Origin: JAABVY01 sp964627935
GTDB lineage: Bacteria; Zixibacteria; MSB-5A5; JAABVY01
Assembly (NCBI GenBank): GCA_964627935.1
Contig: CAZVLB010000005.1
Location: 154,411-218,410, forward strand
Direction: 5' to 3'
DNA length: 64,000 nt
Within the stretch, counting starts at the first letter, position 1. Every line of letters begins with the position of its first letter. Below, piece by piece: positions 1 through 9,904 of this stretch. The notes below the pieces were generated by a model. That model did not search any database, was not told the origin of the DNA, and worked only from the letters and a program-made list of their open reading frames with translations. Both the position numbers and the translations under genes were made by a program.

Positions 1-1
1 C

Positions 2-1594
2 TTGTATACTGTTCCAATGGACCAAAATCGGCGCGGTGAGCTGGAGGAAAAAGCGGCCGAGGTGCCGCTTGAGCTCCAGAAAATGGCCGCGGTGATTCTA
101 TACTCCTGTATTGATTCTCTGCGCTATCATCGCCGGGCTTTTCAGGCCGCACGGGATCGGGGATTCGATCTGGATGACATGCGCGAGCAGCTTGTGGCTT
201 TTATTGCCAATGAAACCGATCATGCAACATTCGAGATGGAACCGTTTCTGGAGGCTGTCGATTTCAAATATCTTTATACTCCAGCCCAGGATATCGCTAT
301 AGGCCTTGATTTTGCCGCAGATTCACTGCGCAAGCTGAGCTTTAACCAGAAATTCGAATTCGAATGGCGCACCTCGGCCGGGATTATAATGATTAACGAT
401 AACCGCAATCATGAATACGAAGACAGAGAATATCTTTTGATCATCGATGCCGGCGGCAGTGACATATATGAAGGCGGTGGCTGCAACAAAAGTACCCGTA
501 ACTGGATCTCGATACTGGTCGATCTGTATGGGGATGATATATACAAGGCCGCTGATGAAACCCTGCCGTCATTCGGCGCCGGCGTATTCGGCTACGGTTA
601 TCTGGTCGATCTGGCCGGCAATGACACATATTCTGCCAAAAATCTGAGCCAGGGAGCTGGCTTGTGCGGTGTAGGCATACTTCAGGATCATCAGGGCTCC
701 GATTTCTATGATGCCTATGTCTGCGGGCAGGGCTCGGGATTTATCGGGCAGGGAATTCTGGCCGATCTGGATGGCGATGACAGCTATCAGATGTTCCAGC
801 TGGGCCAGGGCTTCGGCTATACAAAAGGCATCGGTATCCTGGCCGATTCGTCGGGAAATGACCTCTATATCGCCAATGATTCAATTATAGATTTTCCCTC
901 CTCGCAGTCCGAGGAGCATAATGCCAGTCTCTGCCAGGGCGTCGGTTTCGGCAAACGGGCAGATTTTATCGATGGCCATTCGTGGGCCGGGGGGATCGGT
1001 ATGCTGGTTGATGGTTCCGGGGATGACAGCTATACTGCCGGTTTGTTTGCGCAGGGATGCGCCTACTGGTATGCTATCGGGCTGTTATCGGACAGCCAGG
1101 GGAAAGACACCTACGATGGTATCTGGTATGTACAGGGTTCGGGTGCACATTTCGGGCTGGGAATACTGCTCGAATCAGATGGCGATGACCGCTACAATGC
1201 CACTATGAATATGGCACAGGGAGCGGGCCATGATTTCACGCTGGGTATACTGATCGATGAAAACGGGGATGATATCCATGATGCCCCCAACCTGTCACTG
1301 GGTGGCGGTAATGCCAATGGTATCGGTATATTCTGGGATAAGCAGGGAAATGATATATATAATGTAACCGCTGCGACCACGCTGGGACGATCCAACGTGG
1401 CCGGTCGAGGTGGATTGCGCGACTATATCAAATGCCTGGGCCTGTTCCTGGATACCGGCGGGTTGGATACATATCCCGAACAATACGATTTTGCGGGCAA
1501 CAACACTCTCTGGACCCAGCCCGGTACCAATACCGAGGATCCATTGCCGGAAATCGAACTGGGCGTCGGCTTCGACACGGAATCAAAAAAATAG
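2..1594 (+). CDS. Repeat protein with GxD-type solenoid repeats (5' end cut by window)
   Basis: The frame is open from the window edge, so the true start may lie upstream; the first visible start codon is a TTG at base 2. About 140 N-terminal residues look globular. After them come about twelve copies of a 20-45 residue unit of the form LxDxxGxDxY followed by QGxG and GxGxL, for example LADLDGDDSY and LVDGSGDDSY. Regular Gly/Asp spacing of this kind suggests a beta-solenoid or a calcium-binding fold like RTX or haemolysin-type repeats, but the consensus is not the classic nonapeptide. I do not recognise a named family. The C-terminus is short and polar with no visible sorting domain. Function unknown; a surface or exported structural role is inference only. 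Confidence 0.8.
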   Translation: MYTVPMDQNRRGELEEKAAEVPLELQKMAAVILYSCIDSLRYHRRAFQAARDRGFDLDDMREQLVAFIANETDHATFEMEPFLEAVDFKYLYTPAQDIAIGLDFAADSLRKLSFNQKFEFEWRTSAGIIMINDNRNHEYEDREYLLIIDAGGSDIYEGGGCNKSTRNWISILVDLYGDDIYKAADETLPSFGAGVFGYGYLVDLAGNDTYSAKNLSQGAGLCGVGILQDHQGSDFYDAYVCGQGSGFIGQGILADLDGDDSYQMFQLGQGFGYTKGIGILADSSGNDLYIANDSIIDFPSSQSEEHNASLCQGVGFGKRADFIDGHSWAGGIGMLVDGSGDDSYTAGLFAQGCAYWYAIGLLSDSQGKDTYDGIWYVQGSGAHFGLGILLESDGDDRYNATMNMAQGAGHDFTLGILIDENGDDIHDAPNLSLGGGNANGIGIFWDKQGNDIYNVTAATTLGRSNVAGRGGLRDYIKCLGLFLDTGGLDTYPEQYDFAGNNTLWTQPGTNTEDPLPEIELGVGFDTESKK

Positions 1595-1909
1595 GGCAGG
1601 TTAAATCAGAGTCTGCGCCATTCAGGACCAGGCAACTCTTGAGCCTGCCACTCTTATGCGGATTTGAGCCGCTGCAAAGACGGCAGTTCACCGCTTCGCT
1701 AAAGAACTACCGCAACATATGGGCATGCCCGGGACTTATCAGTGTGTCAGTTGCTGATCCGGCAATTGCCGGGCGGATGATCACATCTACACGATATTTT
1801 TTGCGCCGACTGCCTCCTGTAAAAATTACCACAAATGCGCGCCGTCAGGATTCCTGACGGAATCATATTTCAAGTTTTCGCTTCATTCGGAATTCGTCTG
1901 GCATCATTC
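1595..1909. repeat. Gene-free gap with dispersed palindromic repeats
   Basis: No convincing gene. It holds a copy of the GGCAGTTCACC...AAAGAACTACC hairpin near 1682-1716 and the palindrome CGTCAGGATTCCTGACGG near 1844-1860. Related copies occur in other gaps of the window. Small reading frames across it are composed of repeat sequence. Confidence 0.6.
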
Positions 1910-2218
1910 TTAAGCCGTTGGTGTACCGGGCACCCTCTCTCCCGTAGTTTTCGTGTTATCCTCGATTTTCACCAGCTTGTCGTGCATGGAGAAAAACAGT
2001 ATCCAGATCTCGCATGTTACTCTCCACATCAGATTACCGAATATGATAACAACTAATCCGGTCAGGATACCGACAAATGCCCCGCCAATACCGGGGATAA
2101 TGCCAAACAATCTCAATACACCAAAGAGGGTGATAAAAATCGCCCCGAGCACATAGATGAACTTGATCAGGGACTGGCTGATCATCTTGTCAAATGAAAG
2201 AAAACTGTTCGAATCCAT
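1910..2218 (-). CDS. DUF4282-like small membrane protein
   Basis: A 102-residue protein with two hydrophobic segments (about residues 18-42 and 46-66) separated by a short Gly-rich turn. A charged C-terminal tail follows. The pattern KFIYVLGAIF...GIxxGxxVIIFGNLMWRVxCE is that of DUF4282, small inner-membrane proteins of unknown function. AAGGAG lies six bases before the ATG and supports this start. The next gene on the same strand starts 150 bp upstream of it, so co-transcription is possible but not required. Confidence 0.75.
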   Translation of the reverse strand: MDSNSFLSFDKMISQSLIKFIYVLGAIFITLFGVLRLFGIIPGIGGAFVGILTGLVVIIFGNLMWRVTCEIWILFFSMHDKLVKIEDNTKTTGERVPGTPTA

Positions 2219-2373
2219 AAAATTCTCCTTCCGCCTTTTAAGATCAAAAATAAGATAAATTTAGTATGCTATCGGGTCAAATATATAAAATCAGCAGGGA
2301 ATTGCCATGATTATTTTGATTTTTATGGTGATTTATTCGGTTTACGGTGACTGAATAGGGATAACGTCAAGGT

Positions 2374-2772
2374 CTATTCTTCGACATTGTAGAGCTTGGA
2401 TTTTTCCCAGATATCGCCCAGCATCAATGAGGCCTCACGATCGGCATCGAGCACATATTCCTCCGGTATCATAATCGAAATCCCGGCGCTCATGGGACGC
2501 ACAAAATCCTCGCCGATGAAACCCATCGAGCCATGATAGCCCATGGCTGACAAAAGCACACAGGGTATCTCTTTGGCATTGAGCCCCTCGAGAAGCATCT
2601 GGGCATACTGTATCGAGGTAAAGCGGGCCAGTTGTATCCAGTTGTCATACTGTTGCATTATGGCCGGTTGCGATCCCTCGGCCGGAAGATAATCAACCAG
2701 TTGTTCATCGCAATCGGGACATCGCCCCACACCCGGATTGTACTCATATCTGCATTTGGGACAGAATGGCAT
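2374..2772 (-). CDS. Zinc-ribbon protein with DUF2007-like C-terminal domain
   Basis: The frame is open further upstream, but the ATG at 2772 is preceded by GAGG at five bases and begins directly with a zinc ribbon (CPKC about residues 4-7, CPDC about 19-22). I therefore take the 132-residue form. After the ribbon comes a domain resembling DUF2007, putative signal-transducing proteins that follow zinc ribbons: WIQLARFTSIQYAQMLLEGL, a hydrophobic strand, and IMIPEEYVLDA. The usual reading is a small cytosolic metal-binding protein of unknown partner. Confidence 0.65.
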   Translation of the reverse strand: MPFCPKCRYEYNPGVGRCPDCDEQLVDYLPAEGSQPAIMQQYDNWIQLARFTSIQYAQMLLEGLNAKEIPCVLLSAMGYHGSMGFIGEDFVRPMSAGISIMIPEEYVLDADREASLMLGDIWEKSKLYNVEE

Positions 2773-2907
2773 GCTAACCTCATATCTTGGAATTCGTTTC
2801 ATCCGAGATACATCGGATGATATCATAAAATTCAATCCGCAACCATCAAAAATTGACAATAAGGCATACTATAATTTATATTTGCATCAAATCACCATGA
2901 GGATAAT

Positions 2908-3789
2908 GTGAAATACCGCTATATAGCCAAGGACCATATTTCACCCCTGTGCGATATCCTGATAAATCGGGATTATTCTGTGGATGATAAATGCAGGCGC
3001 ATACGCGGTTATCTGTACCGCGCACGCAAGACATTGAACCGCCACACATATAATCAATACTCACTGGACAAAGCGGTCGATCGAATCTGTGAAACATCCT
3101 GGATAGAGAAGTTGCGAGGGTTCAATCCTGATGAATGGGAGCATGCGGCCGAGCTATCCTACAAAAACGCCCGCAAATTACTGGGCAGGATTCCCGGCCC
3201 GGAGTTGATTCTGTTCCCCAGCTTCAATATGTCCAACGGCCGGGTATATCGTCTCTATGGCCGTCCATATATATTCTGTTCACCCGATTTCCCATTCACC
3301 CGCGGACGAAACCTGAAAATTGTCGTGGCTCATGAGTACGGCCATTTTGTGCGCTGGAAACTCCTGGGACGGGTACCGTCCGATGATGCCCCGATATACA
3401 GCTACATTTACGAGGAGGGCTGGGCCACATGGTTCAGCCGCCAGGTGCTTCCCGATATGCCCACCAAAACACTGTTTATGGCCAACCTGCACAGCGCAAT
3501 AAATCTTCCCGATCCGCCCGATGGCTACCTGCGCTGGTGTTCCAAAAATCTGAAAACACTGGTACAGAAAGCGCAGGAGGTGATCGGTTCCAGAGATGCG
3601 GTCGAACGATGGCGCTTTTTTCAATGTAACCGTTTTGATGAAAATGACGACCATACTCCCATCCGCACCGGATATTACCTGGGAACAAAACTGATCGAAA
3701 TGCTGGCCGATAAAAAATCACCCCGCGAACTACTGAGATTAAAGCCGACCGCCAAAAATATCAGCGCCTGGCTGAATGAACTGATTTAG
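2908..3789 (+). CDS. Putative HExxH zinc metallopeptidase
   Basis: A 293-residue protein with HEYGH at residues 142-146, the gluzincin zinc motif. EEGWATW at about 169-175 probably supplies the third zinc ligand (Glu) and resembles DUF2268 or MA-clan peptidases. No signal peptide is visible, so it is predicted cytosolic. It starts with GTG, with GAGGA about seven bases upstream. It stands alone between a minus-strand gene and a small plus-strand gene. The exact family and the substrate are not identified. Confidence 0.7.
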   Translation: MKYRYIAKDHISPLCDILINRDYSVDDKCRRIRGYLYRARKTLNRHTYNQYSLDKAVDRICETSWIEKLRGFNPDEWEHAAELSYKNARKLLGRIPGPELILFPSFNMSNGRVYRLYGRPYIFCSPDFPFTRGRNLKIVVAHEYGHFVRWKLLGRVPSDDAPIYSYIYEEGWATWFSRQVLPDMPTKTLFMANLHSAINLPDPPDGYLRWCSKNLKTLVQKAQEVIGSRDAVERWRFFQCNRFDENDDHTPIRTGYYLGTKLIEMLADKKSPRELLRLKPTAKNISAWLNELI

Positions 3790-3879
3790 TAATGTTATCA
3801 TTATTTCGGTCAATTTGACTATCGAGGTGACATTGCTATATTTACTATGACATCAATCTTAAATGGAAAGGGAATTTCG

Positions 3880-4089
3880 ATGCAGAACAAGAAGATGGTA
3901 AAAATAAAAGTAACAGTTACCGAACCGGACCCATTGGCAAAAACCGGAAACATCGAGGATATCGAGGAAATCAATATCACAGACGCCGACCCGTTGGATA
4001 TGGAAAAGGAATACAAATTCTATATCGGCAAAGAGGAATCGATACGAATCGTGCTGGACAAGGCCAAAGGCCGCGAACCTTTGATATAG
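3880..4089 (+). CDS. Small hypothetical acidic protein
   Basis: A 69-residue frame starting at MQNKKMVKIK, with AAAGGGA seven bases before the ATG; an earlier in-frame ATG at 3847 has no such site. The protein is rich in charged residues, with many Asp/Glu in the middle (EDIEEI...DADPLDMEKE), and has no membrane segment. No family recognised. The good ribosome site and the position directly after the peptidase gene make it plausible. Confidence 0.5.
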   Translation: MQNKKMVKIKVTVTEPDPLAKTGNIEDIEEINITDADPLDMEKEYKFYIGKEESIRIVLDKAKGREPLI

Positions 4090-4408
4090 AATCAAACTCC
4101 CAAAGTTTTTGTGATCGGCAGATGCCCACATCTGCCCGGAATGTCGGGTCTCTCATTGCGTGTGCCGATGAAGCGGCGGTTTCCCCGGGGAGCATCCGTC
4201 AGGAGCCGGCTAGGCTAGACGTACTCCCGGCACATAAATAGATTTTTTGGTAGGTCGGGTTCTGAGTGAGAGCGAAAAACCCGACAGGCCTCTGCACATG
4301 TGCCCGGCAGATGCCCACATCTGCCGGTTTTAAGAACCGGTCAAATAATCCTTAAAATCTGACGATATAATCAATAGAAGCAATGAGGATCGAAAGGAGC
4401 ATGTAGGC
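4090..4408. repeat. Gap filled with palindromic repeat units
   Basis: Two copies of the hairpin GGCAGATG-CCCA-CATCTGCC (4117-4136 and 4306-4325). There is also a left-end unit TAGGTCGGGTTC...AACCCGACA (4251-4287) and a right-end-like unit near 4138-4160. No gene is supported here. Confidence 0.7.
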
Positions 4409-4696
4409 ATGCATGCGGGACTTATCGGAGGGATAATCGGCACGGCGATCGGTATCGTCGGCGGAATTATCGGCACATATTTCAGCATCAGGAATACAAA
4501 GACCGGGCCCGAACGGTCATTTGTAATCCGTATGGCGACACTGATGTGGCTGGCGGGGATATGTTTCATTGCCCTGCTTCTGATCCTTCCCCAGCCATAC
4601 AATCTATTGTTATTCGGCCCCTACGGAATAGCTTTCCCCTTCTTCATCCGCTACTCAAACAAACGCCAGCAGGAACTGCGGCAAGAGACAAAGTAA
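4409..4696 (+). CDS. Small two-helix membrane protein
   Basis: A 95-residue protein. The first helix is built on small residues (GLIGGIIGTAIGIVGGIIGT, about residues 4-23), a Gly-zipper-like pattern. A loop with RNTKTGPERSF follows, then hydrophobic segments at about 42-60 and 65-80 and a charged tail. AAAGGAGC lies eight to nine bases before the ATG. No named family. The Gly-x-x-x-Gly spacing suggests helix packing or oligomerisation. Confidence 0.6.
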   Translation: MHAGLIGGIIGTAIGIVGGIIGTYFSIRNTKTGPERSFVIRMATLMWLAGICFIALLLILPQPYNLLLFGPYGIAFPFFIRYSNKRQQELRQETK

Positions 4697-4841
4697 ATTA
4701 TTTCATCTTGATTAATAACTGCTCGACAAAATTTATTCAGCTGCTTATATTATAATCAACATTTGATTTTAATTCACCAAATCCGAGGGCGGCAGCATAT
4801 GGTATATCATGCAAAGATGGTAGATGATAAGTCGCGTTTTT

Positions 4842-4968
4842 GCAGGTCGCGGTTCTGAGCGCAGCGAAAAACCCGACATGCCTCTGCACACGTGCCGGGC
4901 AGATGCCCACATCTGCCCGGATTGTCGGGTTTCTCATTGCGTTTCACTTCATTCGGAACCCGACCTGC
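4842..4968. repeat. Composite palindromic repeat, complete copy
   Basis: The left end GCAGGTCGCGGTTCTGAG and the right end GGAACCCGACCTGC pair as a long imperfect inverted repeat. The inner borders read AACCCGACAT and ATTGTCGGGTT. Between them sits the hairpin CCGGGCAGATG-CCCA-CATCTGCCCGG (4895-4920). It lies just upstream of the ABC transporter genes. Bases 4697-4841 show nothing else I can support. Confidence 0.7.
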
Positions 4969-4990
4969 CTGACCGTTAAAGAAGGTTGTT

Positions 4991-5914
4991 TTGATTGCTG
5001 TAGAGACCAAAAACCTGAGCAAAAACTACGGTAAAACTCGAGCTCTTGCCGATTTAAACCTCAATATAAGGCAAGGCGAGATATATGCTCTGCTGGGTCC
5101 AAATGGGGCCGGTAAAACAACTACAATCAAGATTCTGACTACCATCCAAAAATCTTCTTTCGGTGATGCGGTTATCCTTGATAAGAGTATTGATAATAGA
5201 AACGATATCAAAGACATTAGAAGCATGATCGCAGTTATGCCGCAAGGCAATGCGCTCGATCCATTTCTTAGTGTTTGGGATAACCTGCGTTTTTATGCCC
5301 GGCTTCAAAAAATCAAAAACGGATCATGGGAAGGTCAGGCCAGGAAATACCTTGCCAAACTGGATCTGGAAAAGAAGAAAAGCTCACCTGTTATGGCGCT
5401 CTCGGGCGGCCAATTCAGGCGGGTGCAATGCTGCCGGGTTCTTCTGGCAGATAAACGTTTGATTTTTCTGGATGAGCCCACATTGGGGATCGATGTTTCC
5501 GGAAAAATCAAGGTCTGGGATTTGATCAAAGAATATCAGGCAAAAACCGGATGTTCGATTCTGCTGTCCACCAATGATATGACCGAAGCGGAATATCTGG
5601 GGGATAGGATCGGGTTTTTGTTCAATGGTTCTCTGGTTGACGAAGGCAGCGTTAATGAACTCAAAGACAGGGCATTTATGGGGATTTTGCAGATTCGATA
5701 TGCTGAAGATATTGACAGCATATTCCCGGAAGGCCGGAAATACAAGATCGAAAAAAAGGATCATCGTACGGTGTTATTCTATCTCGATCAACCGGATCGA
5801 GACTTAAGGTCGGTAATCGAATATGCCGGGCAACTGGGAGCGATTATCGATATAGAAGTCAGGAAACCCTCGCTCACTGATCTCTTCAAAAAAAAGTATA
5901 TGGGGAAAGAATGA
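4991..5914 (+). CDS. ABC transporter ATP-binding protein (ABC-2 type export)
   Basis: A 307-residue ATPase subunit. It has Walker A GPNGAGKTT (about 34-42), signature LSGGQ (about 138-142) and Walker B LIFLDEPT (about 159-166). The C-terminal 80 residues follow the DrrA/CcmA style of ABC-2 exporters. The start is TTG, with GAAGG just upstream; no ATG is available before the conserved first strand. The stop overlaps the start of the permease gene by four bases (ATGA), so the pair is translationally coupled and probably forms one exporter at the inner membrane. Substrate unknown. Confidence 0.88.
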   Translation: MIAVETKNLSKNYGKTRALADLNLNIRQGEIYALLGPNGAGKTTTIKILTTIQKSSFGDAVILDKSIDNRNDIKDIRSMIAVMPQGNALDPFLSVWDNLRFYARLQKIKNGSWEGQARKYLAKLDLEKKKSSPVMALSGGQFRRVQCCRVLLADKRLIFLDEPTLGIDVSGKIKVWDLIKEYQAKTGCSILLSTNDMTEAEYLGDRIGFLFNGSLVDEGSVNELKDRAFMGILQIRYAEDIDSIFPEGRKYKIEKKDHRTVLFYLDQPDRDLRSVIEYAGQLGAIIDIEVRKPSLTDLFKKKYMGKE

Positions 5915-6666
5915 GAGCTTTAATATGGAGAGAGTTCAAGGTAGCTTTTGGAAGCATCTTTGGGCTGGTCTTTCAATTTCTTACTCCCGTTTTTTTGCTG
6001 CTATTCTTTGCTACCGTGTTGTCCACCAATCTCAGAACGATGAGTTTCGATGGGTCGGAGGTAAGTTATCTGGTTTACTTTACACCCGGTCTTTTCGGTT
6101 ATGTAACTTTCATGATTCTGAGTGCCAGCCTTGTATTTCTTCGTATGGACAGTCAGAGCGGTATTCTGGAAATAATAATACTCTCCAGGGTATCGATCAA
6201 TGGATATTTCTGGGGTAAATATTTTGTGGTATTGATATTGGCGGCAATAAAAATTCTACTTTTACTCATAATCGCTATTCTCCTTTCAGGATACATTCCG
6301 CAAATGACGCCGGTGAATATCGTTCTTTTTCTGCTGGCATTGAATTCCGGCACACTGATATGGTATTCGCTTGGGATAATCGGCGGAGTATTTATCAAGC
6401 GTGATGATATGCGCGAGGTGGTTATGATGATGATAGCTCTGCCATTAACATTCGCCAGCACAATGTATTACAGCCTGGAAGCCGCTCCCGAAATCATAAA
6501 AGCCATATCATATATAAATCCACTGACATATATCTGCAATATCTTCAGATCAGGTTATCTCGGCTCCAATATTGATAATATGCTGTCCCAGGTATATGCA
6601 TTGGCGGCAATGGCGATCGTCTTATTGATACTGGCAATGATTTCACTGAAAAAGGTGAGAGTATAA
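5911..6666 (+). CDS. ABC-2 type transporter permease
   Basis: A 251-residue protein with six hydrophobic segments (about 20-40, 53-78, 98-125, 130-155, 170-190 and 222-245) and the ABC-2 membrane-domain layout of DrrB/NodJ-like permeases. It overlaps the ATPase gene at ATGA and would form the channel of a heteromeric exporter. Neighbours do not point to a substrate; drugs, lipids or polysaccharide are all possible. Confidence 0.85.
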   Translation: MRALIWREFKVAFGSIFGLVFQFLTPVFLLLFFATVLSTNLRTMSFDGSEVSYLVYFTPGLFGYVTFMILSASLVFLRMDSQSGILEIIILSRVSINGYFWGKYFVVLILAAIKILLLLIIAILLSGYIPQMTPVNIVLFLLALNSGTLIWYSLGIIGGVFIKRDDMREVVMMMIALPLTFASTMYYSLEAAPEIIKAISYINPLTYICNIFRSGYLGSNIDNMLSQVYALAAMAIVLLILAMISLKKVRV

Positions 6667-6747
6667 ATTTTCCCTCGCTCGGGTAGGATTCCTATCCTGC
6701 CCGGAATGTCGGGTTTCTCATTTCGTTTCACTCATTCGGCACCCGGC
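6667..6747. repeat. Palindromic repeat, right-hand half copy
   Basis: The hairpin GGGTAGGAT-TCCT-ATCCTGCCC (6681-6702), with one G-T wobble, is followed by the right-end unit AATGTCGGGTTTCTC...GCACCCGGCT. It lies between the convergent 3' ends of the ABC permease gene and uvrA and could serve both as a transcription end. Confidence 0.6.
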
Positions 6748-9579
6748 TTACATCCCTAGTTCTTTCTTCAAAAAATCGCCGGTGTAGGAGCCTTTGGTTT
6801 TGGCTACCTGTTCCGGGGTGCCCTCGGCAATTACCCGCCCGCCGTCATCGCCACCCTCCGGGCCCAGGTCGATGATCCAGTCCGCGGTCTTGATCACATC
6901 CATGTTATGCTCGATCACCAAAACAGTATTACCGCGGTTGACAAGTTCATCCAGGACATTTAAAAGCATCTTGATATCCTCCAGGTGAAGCCCGGTTGTC
7001 GGCTCATCGAGGATATACAATGTCCGCCCGGTGGCCTTTTTGGAAAGCTCGGTGGCCAGTTTCACACGCTGGGCCTCTCCGCCCGATAATGTCGTGGCCT
7101 GCTGCCCGAGATGAATATAGCCCAGCCCGACCTCATAAAGGGTCATCAGCTTGCGTTTGATAGTGGGGATATTGCTGAAGAAATCGAGCGCCTCGCTGAC
7201 AGTCATATCCAGCACATCGGCGATATTGCGCCCCTTGTACCTGACCTCAAGGGTCTCGCTGTTATAACGTTTACCCTTGCAGACCTCGCAGGGAACATAG
7301 ACATCCGGCAGAAAATGCATCTCGATTTTGAGTATACCGTCCCCCTCGCAGGCCTCGCATCGCCCGCCCTTGACATTAAATGAAAACCGCCCCGGCTTAT
7401 AGCCGCGCAGTTTCGACTCCTCGGTCTGTGAAAACAGGTCGCGGATAAATGTAAACGTGCCCGTATAAGTGGCCGGATTCGAGCGCGGCGTGCGTCCGAT
7501 CGGCGACTGGTCGATATCGATCACCTTGTCGATATGTTCCAGGCCCTTGATCTCTGTATAATCCAGCGGTTTTTTGCGCGAATGGTAGAATTTCTGGCGC
7601 AGGATCGGATATAATGTCTCCTCGATCAATGTCGATTTGCCCGACCCGGAGACTCCGGTCACGCAGATGAATTTCCCCAACGGTATCCCGACATCGATCT
7701 TCTTGAGATTATTGCCCTGGGCGCCTTTCAATGTAATCAATGATCCGTTGCCGCGGTTTCGTCCTGATGGTATCGGGATATTTGCTTTTCCGGAAAGATA
7801 CTGTCCGGTCAATGATTTCTTGCGCCGCTTGATTTGCATTGGCGTACCGGCCGCAACGATCTCGCCGCCATGCTTTCCTGCCCCGGGTCCCAGGTCGACC
7901 ACATAATCGGCCGAGGCAATCGTGTCACGGTCATGTTCCACAACCAGCACCGTATTGCCCAGGTCGCGAAGCTCTGTCAGGGTATTTAAAAGCCTGTGAT
8001 TATCCCGCTGATGAAGCCCGATCGAGGGTTCATCGAGAATATACAACACACCTGTCAGACGCGATCCAATCTGTGTCGCCAGTCGAATTCTCTGCGCCTC
8101 ACCACCAGATAATGTCGAGGCGGCGCGATCCAGGGTCAGGTAATCCAGGCCGACATTGACCATGAATCCCAACCTCTGGCGCAATTCTTTCAAAACCTGC
8201 TGGGCGATCCTGGCCTCTCGGCGGTTAAGCTTGAGATTATCGAAAAACTGCTGAGACTGCTTGATCGACATACGGGTAACATCGGCGATCCCCTTACCGC
8301 CCACATAAACCGCCAGCGCCTCCCGTCGCAAACGAGCCCCGCCGCACAGGGGACAGTCCGAAACCGACATATACTGCTCGATCCATTGCCTGATGCCGGA
8401 GGATTCGGTTTGCTTGTAACGTCTTTCAAGATTTGGAATTACGCCCTCGAAACTGGACACAAATTCACCCCGGGCATTGCCCCGTCCGGAGGCGTGCTCA
8501 TAGGTGAACTTGATCTCGGTATCGCCGGAACCCTGCAGGATAATCTCCTGGATTTTATTGGGCAGTTGATTAAAAGGTGTGGAGAGCTTGAAATTATAAT
8601 GGCTGGCCAATCCGCGAATCTGGTACCGGTACCAGTTGGCAATATCCGCGCCCCAGGGGGATATGGCACCCTCATTGATCGAAAGTGAGGGGTCCGGAAC
8701 TATCATGCTTTCATCGATTTCCATGCGCTGCCCCAGACCGTCACAGGCCGGACATGCGCCATAGGGAGAATTAAATGAAAACATGCGCGGCGTAAGTTCC
8801 TCGAATGATATGCCGCAATCCGGACAGGCGTAGTTCTCGGAAAAAATAATCTCCTCGCTGCCGATCACATCAGCAATACAAACGCCATCCCCGATCTTCA
8901 GGGCGGTCTCGATTGAATCGGCCAGGCGGCGACGGACCTTATCGCTTAAAACCAGCCTGTCGACTATGATTTCTATATCATGTTTCTTTTTTTTGTTCAG
9001 AATGGGAAGTTCGTCGACCGGGTAAACCTCTCCATCGATGCGCATACGTACAAAACCCTCTTTGCGGGCCTTTTCGAGCAGATCCTTATGTTCGCCTTTT
9101 CTTCCCCGTACCAGTGGCGCCAGGATTTGCAGCCGCGATTTATCGGGCAGTTCCATGATCCGGCCGACCATCTGCGAGGATGTCTGCCGGGCGATCTGTT
9201 TACCGCAGTTGAAACAATGCGGGATTCCGATCCGTGCGAAAAGAAGACGAAGATGGTCGTATATTTCCGTTACAGTTCCGACTGTTGAACGGGGATTTCG
9301 CCCCGAGGTACGTTGCTCGATAGATATAGCCGGCGAGAGGCCGTCAATCAGGTCCACATCCGGCTTATCCATCATCCCCAGGAACTGCCGGGCATAGGCC
9401 GAAAGTGACTCCACATAGCGTCTTTGCCCCTCGGCATAAATCGTGTCAAAAGCCAGGGAGGACTTGCCCGAGCCTGACAGGCCGGTGATTACCACCAGCT
9501 TATCGCGGGGTATGCGCAGGTCGATATTTTTCAGGTTATGCTGGCGTGCGCCCTGTATGGTAATGTATTTTTCTGCCAT
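6748..9579 (-). CDS. uvrA: Excinuclease ABC subunit A
   Basis: A 943-residue UvrA, the damage-sensing ATPase of nucleotide excision repair. It has two ABC modules: Walker A GLSGSGKSS (about 31-39) and GVSGSGKST (about 640), each with an LSGGEAQR signature. Cys pairs for zinc modules are visible (CFNCG, CPDCG, CEACEGDG, CEVCKG). Length is typical for the family. It is an isolated gene; uvrB and uvrC are not in the window. No LexA-type operator was recognised in the 5' gap. Confidence 0.98.
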   Translation of the reverse strand: MAEKYITIQGARQHNLKNIDLRIPRDKLVVITGLSGSGKSSLAFDTIYAEGQRRYVESLSAYARQFLGMMDKPDVDLIDGLSPAISIEQRTSGRNPRSTVGTVTEIYDHLRLLFARIGIPHCFNCGKQIARQTSSQMVGRIMELPDKSRLQILAPLVRGRKGEHKDLLEKARKEGFVRMRIDGEVYPVDELPILNKKKKHDIEIIVDRLVLSDKVRRRLADSIETALKIGDGVCIADVIGSEEIIFSENYACPDCGISFEELTPRMFSFNSPYGACPACDGLGQRMEIDESMIVPDPSLSINEGAISPWGADIANWYRYQIRGLASHYNFKLSTPFNQLPNKIQEIILQGSGDTEIKFTYEHASGRGNARGEFVSSFEGVIPNLERRYKQTESSGIRQWIEQYMSVSDCPLCGGARLRREALAVYVGGKGIADVTRMSIKQSQQFFDNLKLNRREARIAQQVLKELRQRLGFMVNVGLDYLTLDRAASTLSGGEAQRIRLATQIGSRLTGVLYILDEPSIGLHQRDNHRLLNTLTELRDLGNTVLVVEHDRDTIASADYVVDLGPGAGKHGGEIVAAGTPMQIKRRKKSLTGQYLSGKANIPIPSGRNRGNGSLITLKGAQGNNLKKIDVGIPLGKFICVTGVSGSGKSTLIEETLYPILRQKFYHSRKKPLDYTEIKGLEHIDKVIDIDQSPIGRTPRSNPATYTGTFTFIRDLFSQTEESKLRGYKPGRFSFNVKGGRCEACEGDGILKIEMHFLPDVYVPCEVCKGKRYNSETLEVRYKGRNIADVLDMTVSEALDFFSNIPTIKRKLMTLYEVGLGYIHLGQQATTLSGGEAQRVKLATELSKKATGRTLYILDEPTTGLHLEDIKMLLNVLDELVNRGNTVLVIEHNMDVIKTADWIIDLGPEGGDDGGRVIAEGTPEQVAKTKGSYTGDFLKKELGM

Positions 9580-9904
9580 TTATCCAGTTCCATCTATATG
9601 TACAAAAGCATTAAATGATTGATTTAACACAAAGTTTCCTTGAGAGAATCATTTCTTTTTACGGCCGGCAAGGAAATTATGCCGGCGATTTTGGACATTC
9701 TTGAAATATATGCGTCAGTATGGTTGATAGCAAGCAATAAGGGCTGATCAAAAGGCCAAAAAAGTGTTGACAAAGGACCGAATCTAATGTAGTTTTGTTC
9801 TTTGTTTTTTCTTGGAAGAAAAGTTTGTTTTGCAACGACTTAAGCTATAATGGACGCTGTTTGTCAGGAAAATTAATTTACAAAAACTGGAGATATTAGA
9901 AGCC
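9580..9904. promoter_or_regulatory. Divergent intergenic region, uvrA and FadL-like gene
   Basis: A gene-free gap between divergent genes. A perfect TATAAT at 9846-9851 lies 53 bp before the plus-strand ATG, but no good -35 sits 17 bp upstream. A TTGACA at 9767-9772 has only a weak -10 partner (TAGTTT). A GCCGGC...GCCGGC hairpin is seen near 9664-9691. Promoter assignment is weak. Confidence 0.35.
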
